Of a DNA stretch of 35,849 bases, positions 32,934 to 35,849 are shown piece by piece (the first letter of the stretch is position 1; the number at the start of each line of letters is the position of its first letter). Origin of the DNA: an uncultured bacterium. GTDB lineage: Bacteria; Acidobacteriota; Thermoanaerobaculia; Multivoradales; J023. The position numbers and the translations under genes were made by a program. Location: the NCBI GenBank assembly GCA_937948815.1, contig CALFAM010000254.1, positions 1 through 35,849 on the forward strand. Reading direction: 5' to 3'. The notes beneath the pieces were generated by a model, which did no database searches, was not told the DNA's origin, and saw only the letters and a list, made by a program, of their open reading frames with translations.

Positions 32934-35849
32934 TCAGGAGTCTTCCTTCTCCTCGAGGGTCACCGCCGGCATGGCGAGCTCGCGGGCCTTGACATTGAGG
33001 GCCGGGACATCGTTGTCGCGGATGGTTCGCCAGGTGGCCAGCTCGGCGTCGATGGCGGTGAAGAGCTCGTCTTTCACTGCGACCATGCTGTCGGTTGGGC
33101 GCCATTGGCCGAGGCTGGCGCCGCCGGCGACCGAAGCGAGCTTGTCGGTCAGGCGAATGGGGAAGTTGAGTGGATCCTGGCGGCTCTGGTTCTTGGTTTG
33201 ATAGAGGGCTTCCTCGACCGCGGTCATCTTCTCGTCGAGGGCCTTCGCTTCTTCGAGCAAAGGTGCCATGGCCTCGTCGTCGGCGAATCGCTTTGCGAGC
33301 GCGTCGAGCTGGTCGCGCAAGGCACGGATGTCCTTGATCGCGCCGTGGGCTTCGCTCAGCTTGTCGCGGACCGCGATCTGGAACGCGAATTGTTTTTCGA
33401 GGTCTGCGCGCGGTACATCGACGGACGGATCGGGCTCGATCACGAAAGAGGCCTCGGTCTCGAGCTCGCCAATCGTCAGACGCGCGGTATACGTCCCGGG
33501 TAAGGCCATGGGGCCACCGAGGCCGAATCCTGACCAGAGAATCATGCCCGGAAACCGCTCGGCGTCGTCGTAGCGGAGATTCCAGGCATACTGATTGACG
33601 CCTGCCTTGGTGGGCACCGGCTCCTCGTTCGAGCCCTTCTCGGGCTGGTCCGTGAAGGTGCGGATCACCTCACCGTCTGGGTCGATGATCTCGAGCGTGG
33701 CGGTAGGCTCCTTCTTGCCGTTCTTCTTGGGTGAGTCCACACCGGGCTCATCAGCACCGGACTCATCAGCACTGGACTCATCAGCACTGGGCTCGGCCTC
33801 GCCTTCCGCTGGCTCCGCCATGTTCGGCTTGGGCAAGTCCGGCTTGGCCATCTCGCCTTGATCGCTCTCGGCGCCATCGCTCTCGGCCTGGGCGACCTCC
33901 GGTTCGCCGTGTGCTTCCTGAAGGTAGTACGTGAAGACCGCACCACTCGGCGGGTTCTCGCCACGGTTGCCCCGGGCACGACCAAAGCCGCGGCCGCCGG
34001 GCACCCGCACTGCGGGACGCGGCGGGAAGAGGTGGAGGGGTGCTTCGGCCATCTCGGGCGCGAGGGCGTGGAGTGGCGTGAGGTTGTCCATCACCCAGAA
34101 CGAGCGACCCTGGGTGGCGGCGATCAGGTCGCCATTCTTGAGCGCCAGGTCGGTGATCGGCACGATCGGCAGGTTGCGCTGCAGGGACTGCCAACGGTCG
34201 CCGTCATCGAACGAAACGTAGACGCCACGCTCGGTACCAGCATAGAGCAGGCCCTGGCGATCGGGGTCCGCGCGGATGGCACGGGTGAAGTGCTTTCGAT
34301 CGATGCCGTCGTCGATGCGGGTCCAGGTCGCGCCGTAGTCCGTGGTGCGGTAGAGGTACGGGGCGAAGTCGTCGAGCTGGTAGCGGGTACCGGCAGCGTA
34401 GAGGCCGCCAGGCTCGAACGGATGGGCTTCGATGCCGTTCCAGCGCATCCACTCCGGCAAATCCGGTGGCGTGACGTTGGTCCAATTGGCGCCACCGTCG
34501 CGCGACAGGTGAATCAGCCCATCGTCGGAGCCGGTCCACAAGACGCCCTTCTCGTGGGGCGATTCGAGCGCCGAGAAGATCGTGCCGTAGTACTCGACAC
34601 TGGTGTTGTCCTTGGTGATCGGGCCGCCCGAGGGGCCTTGGGTGGACTTGTCGTTGCGGGTGAGATCGGGAGAGATCGGTTCCCAGGTCTGCCCTTCGTT
34701 GGTCGTCACGAAGAGCACATTGCCCGCGGCGTAGAGCCGGTTCGAGTCGTGGGGCGAGAAGAAGATCGGGAAATTCCACTGGAAACGGTAGGTGAGGTCG
34801 GCGGCGCCCCAGCCCATCGGATTGTCGGGCCAGACGTTGACCGCGCGCCCAGTCTCGGCGCGGTGATCGATCCGGGTCAGAAAGCCACCGTAGGAGCCAC
34901 CGTAAACGATCTCGGGATCATCGGGCTTGGGTGCGATGTGGCCAGACTCGCCGCCCGCCGTAGGCTCCCAATCACCGGGGCCGATGCCGCCGCCGCCGCC
35001 CCGCGAGAGGATGCGAACCGTCGAGTTGTCCTGTTGGGCACCATAGATGCGGTACGGCTCGTGATTGTCCGTCGTCACACGGTAGAACTGCGCCGTGGGC
35101 TGATTGTCCTGTCGCGACCAGTTGGCGCCGCGGTCGAAGCTGACGTTGGCGCCGCCGTCGTTGGCCTGGACCATGCGCAGTGGATCGTGCGGGTCGATCC
35201 ACATGTCGTGGTTGTCGCCATGGGGAACGGAAATCGTCGAAAAGGTCTTGCCGCCGTCCTTCGAGAAGTGGAACTGGACGTTCAGCACGTAAACGCTGTC
35301 GGCATCGGCCGGATCGGCGTAGATGCGTGTGTAATACCAGGCGCGCTGGCGGAGCGATCGCTCGCTGTTGGTCTTGGTCCAGGTCGCGCCGCCGTCCCGC
35401 GATCGAAACACGCCGCCGTCCGCGGCTTCGATGTTGGCGTATAGGTTCTGCGGATCGGACGGGGAGACCGTGATGCCGATGATGCCGACCGTCCCTTGCG
35501 GCAGGCCCTTGTTGCGCGTCAGCTCGGTCCAGTTGTCGCCACCATCGGTCGACTTCCACAGCCCGGAGCCTTCGCCGCCCGACTCGAGGGTCCACGGCTG
35601 ACGACGAATGCGCCAGGTGCTGGCATAGAGGATGCGCGGGTTGGTGGGGTCGAGAATCAGATCGACCGCGCCCGCGTGCTCGTTGGTGTAGAGGATGCGT
35701 TCCCAGGTCGCGCCTCCATCCTTCGAACGGTAGACGCCGCGCTCTTCGTTGGGGCCATGAAGGTGACCGAGCACGGCGGCATAGACCAGGTCCGGGTCGC
35801 GTGGATGGCTGCGGATGCGCGGAACATGATGCGACTCCTCGAGCCCGAT
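32934..35849 (-). CDS. BNR/Asp-box repeat sortilin-like protein, 5' end cut by window
   Basis: At least 971 aa; the frame is open to the right edge (IGLEESHHVPRIRSHPRDPD precedes the first internal GTG at 35774), so the N-terminus and any signal peptide lie outside. Nine Asp-box type motifs are visible: SKDGGATW, STDGGDNW, SRDGGATW, SKDGGKTF, SFDRGANW, TTNEGQTW, SRDGGANW, TTDYGATW and SFDDGDRW. They indicate a VPS10/sortilin-type or WD40/YVTN-like beta-propeller, often annotated 'glycosyl hydrolase' without proof. A Pro/Glu/Ser-rich acidic linker follows, then a beta domain (about IIDPDGEVIRTF onward) and a C-terminal helical region of about 150 residues. Function unknown; ligand binding or a chaperone-like surface role is possible. 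Confidence 0.88.
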   Translation of the reverse strand: MGLEESHHVPRIRSHPRDPDLVYAAVLGHLHGPNEERGVYRSKDGGATWERILYTNEHAGAVDLILDPTNPRILYASTWRIRRQPWTLESGGEGSGLWKSTDGGDNWTELTRNKGLPQGTVGIIGITVSPSDPQNLYANIEAADGGVFRSRDGGATWTKTNSERSLRQRAWYYTRIYADPADADSVYVLNVQFHFSKDGGKTFSTISVPHGDNHDMWIDPHDPLRMVQANDGGANVSFDRGANWSRQDNQPTAQFYRVTTDNHEPYRIYGAQQDNSTVRILSRGGGGGIGPGDWEPTAGGESGHIAPKPDDPEIVYGGSYGGFLTRIDHRAETGRAVNVWPDNPMGWGAADLTYRFQWNFPIFFSPHDSNRLYAAGNVLFVTTNEGQTWEPISPDLTRNDKSTQGPSGGPITKDNTSVEYYGTIFSALESPHEKGVLWTGSDDGLIHLSRDGGANWTNVTPPDLPEWMRWNGIEAHPFEPGGLYAAGTRYQLDDFAPYLYRTTDYGATWTRIDDGIDRKHFTRAIRADPDRQGLLYAGTERGVYVSFDDGDRWQSLQRNLPIVPITDLALKNGDLIAATQGRSFWVMDNLTPLHALAPEMAEAPLHLFPPRPAVRVPGGRGFGRARGNRGENPPSGAVFTYYLQEAHGEPEVAQAESDGAESDQGEMAKPDLPKPNMAEPAEGEAEPSADESSADESGADEPGVDSPKKNGKKEPTATLEIIDPDGEVIRTFTDQPEKGSNEEPVPTKAGVNQYAWNLRYDDAERFPGMILWSGFGLGGPMALPGTYTARLTIGELETEASFVIEPDPSVDVPRADLEKQFAFQIAVRDKLSEAHGAIKDIRALRDQLDALAKRFADDEAMAPLLEEAKALDEKMTAVEEALYQTKNQSRQDPLNFPIRLTDKLASVAGGASLGQWRPTDSMVAVKDELFTAIDAELATWRTIRDNDVPALNVKARELAMPAVTLEEKEDS
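33747..33791. repeat. three tandem 15-bp repeats in the BNR protein gene
   Basis: Units at 33747-33761, 33762-33776 and 33777-33791 differ at one or two bases (CTCATCAGCACYGGR on the plus strand). In frame they encode the SADES/SADES/GADEP part of the acidic linker, so unit number can change without a frameshift. Confidence 0.8.

Overview
The window is GC-rich and densely packed with genes. It looks like a Gram-negative chromosome (LolA, SecDF/YajC, lipobox and outer-envelope proteins). Several features point to Acidobacteriota or a close relative: three ADOP-type duplicated orphan ABC permeases, two of them next to PadR regulators, a BNR/sortilin-like protein, a FYDLN-type acidic zinc-ribbon protein and a lipobox methyltransferase. 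This is inference from family content, because the window holds no rRNA or other phylogenetic marker. I found no tRNA, rRNA, CRISPR array or prophage.

Layout. 1-3.2 kb: the 3' end of an alpha/beta hydrolase, then a REP-associated tyrosine transposase (RAYT) flanked by short related repeats in opposite orientation, a lipobox SAM methyltransferase whose only start lies inside those repeats, and a small di-iron ferritin-like protein. 3.2-3.9 kb: a probably broken small membrane-protein gene. 3.9-6.4 kb: the first ADOP permease. 6.4-9.4 kb: a large fusion of a b-heme-like membrane domain, a pentaheme cytochrome c and TPRs. 9.6-11.2 kb: divergent genes for a membrane-anchored DUF4375 protein and a secreted EF-hand protein. 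11.3-14.2 kb (minus strand): the FYDLN acidic protein, folK (its start overlaps the acidic tail of the preceding gene) and a long-chain acyl-CoA synthetase. 14.4-19.7 kb (plus strand): lolA, tgt, yajC, secD and secF, closed by a strong stem-loop. 19.7-22.2 kb (minus strand): an ABC-2 exporter pair with a 4-bp overlap. 22.4-26.6 kb (plus strand): two consecutive DUF3857/transglutaminase-like proteins, the first without the catalytic Cys and His. 26.6-32.9 kb: two ADOP permeases transcribed away from each other, each paired with a PadR-like regulator gene. 32.9-35.8 kb (minus strand): a BNR-repeat sortilin-like protein that runs off the right edge.

How the genes work together. The tgt-yajC-secDF block is a standard tRNA modification and Sec-translocation cluster, with the periplasmic lipoprotein carrier LolA in front. 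Much of the rest concerns the envelope: exporters, permeases, periplasmic cytochrome and secreted proteins. A recurrent regulatory feature is a -10-like hexamer ending only 6-8 nt before a start codon (genes at 3205, 10326, 14451, 22429 and 29763), which suggests leaderless transcripts. The most unusual items are the RAYT/repeat module that appears to have remodelled the ends of neighbouring genes, the cytochrome b/c/TPR fusion, the active/inactive transglutaminase-like pair, the folK overlap and the mirror-image PadR-ADOP cluster.
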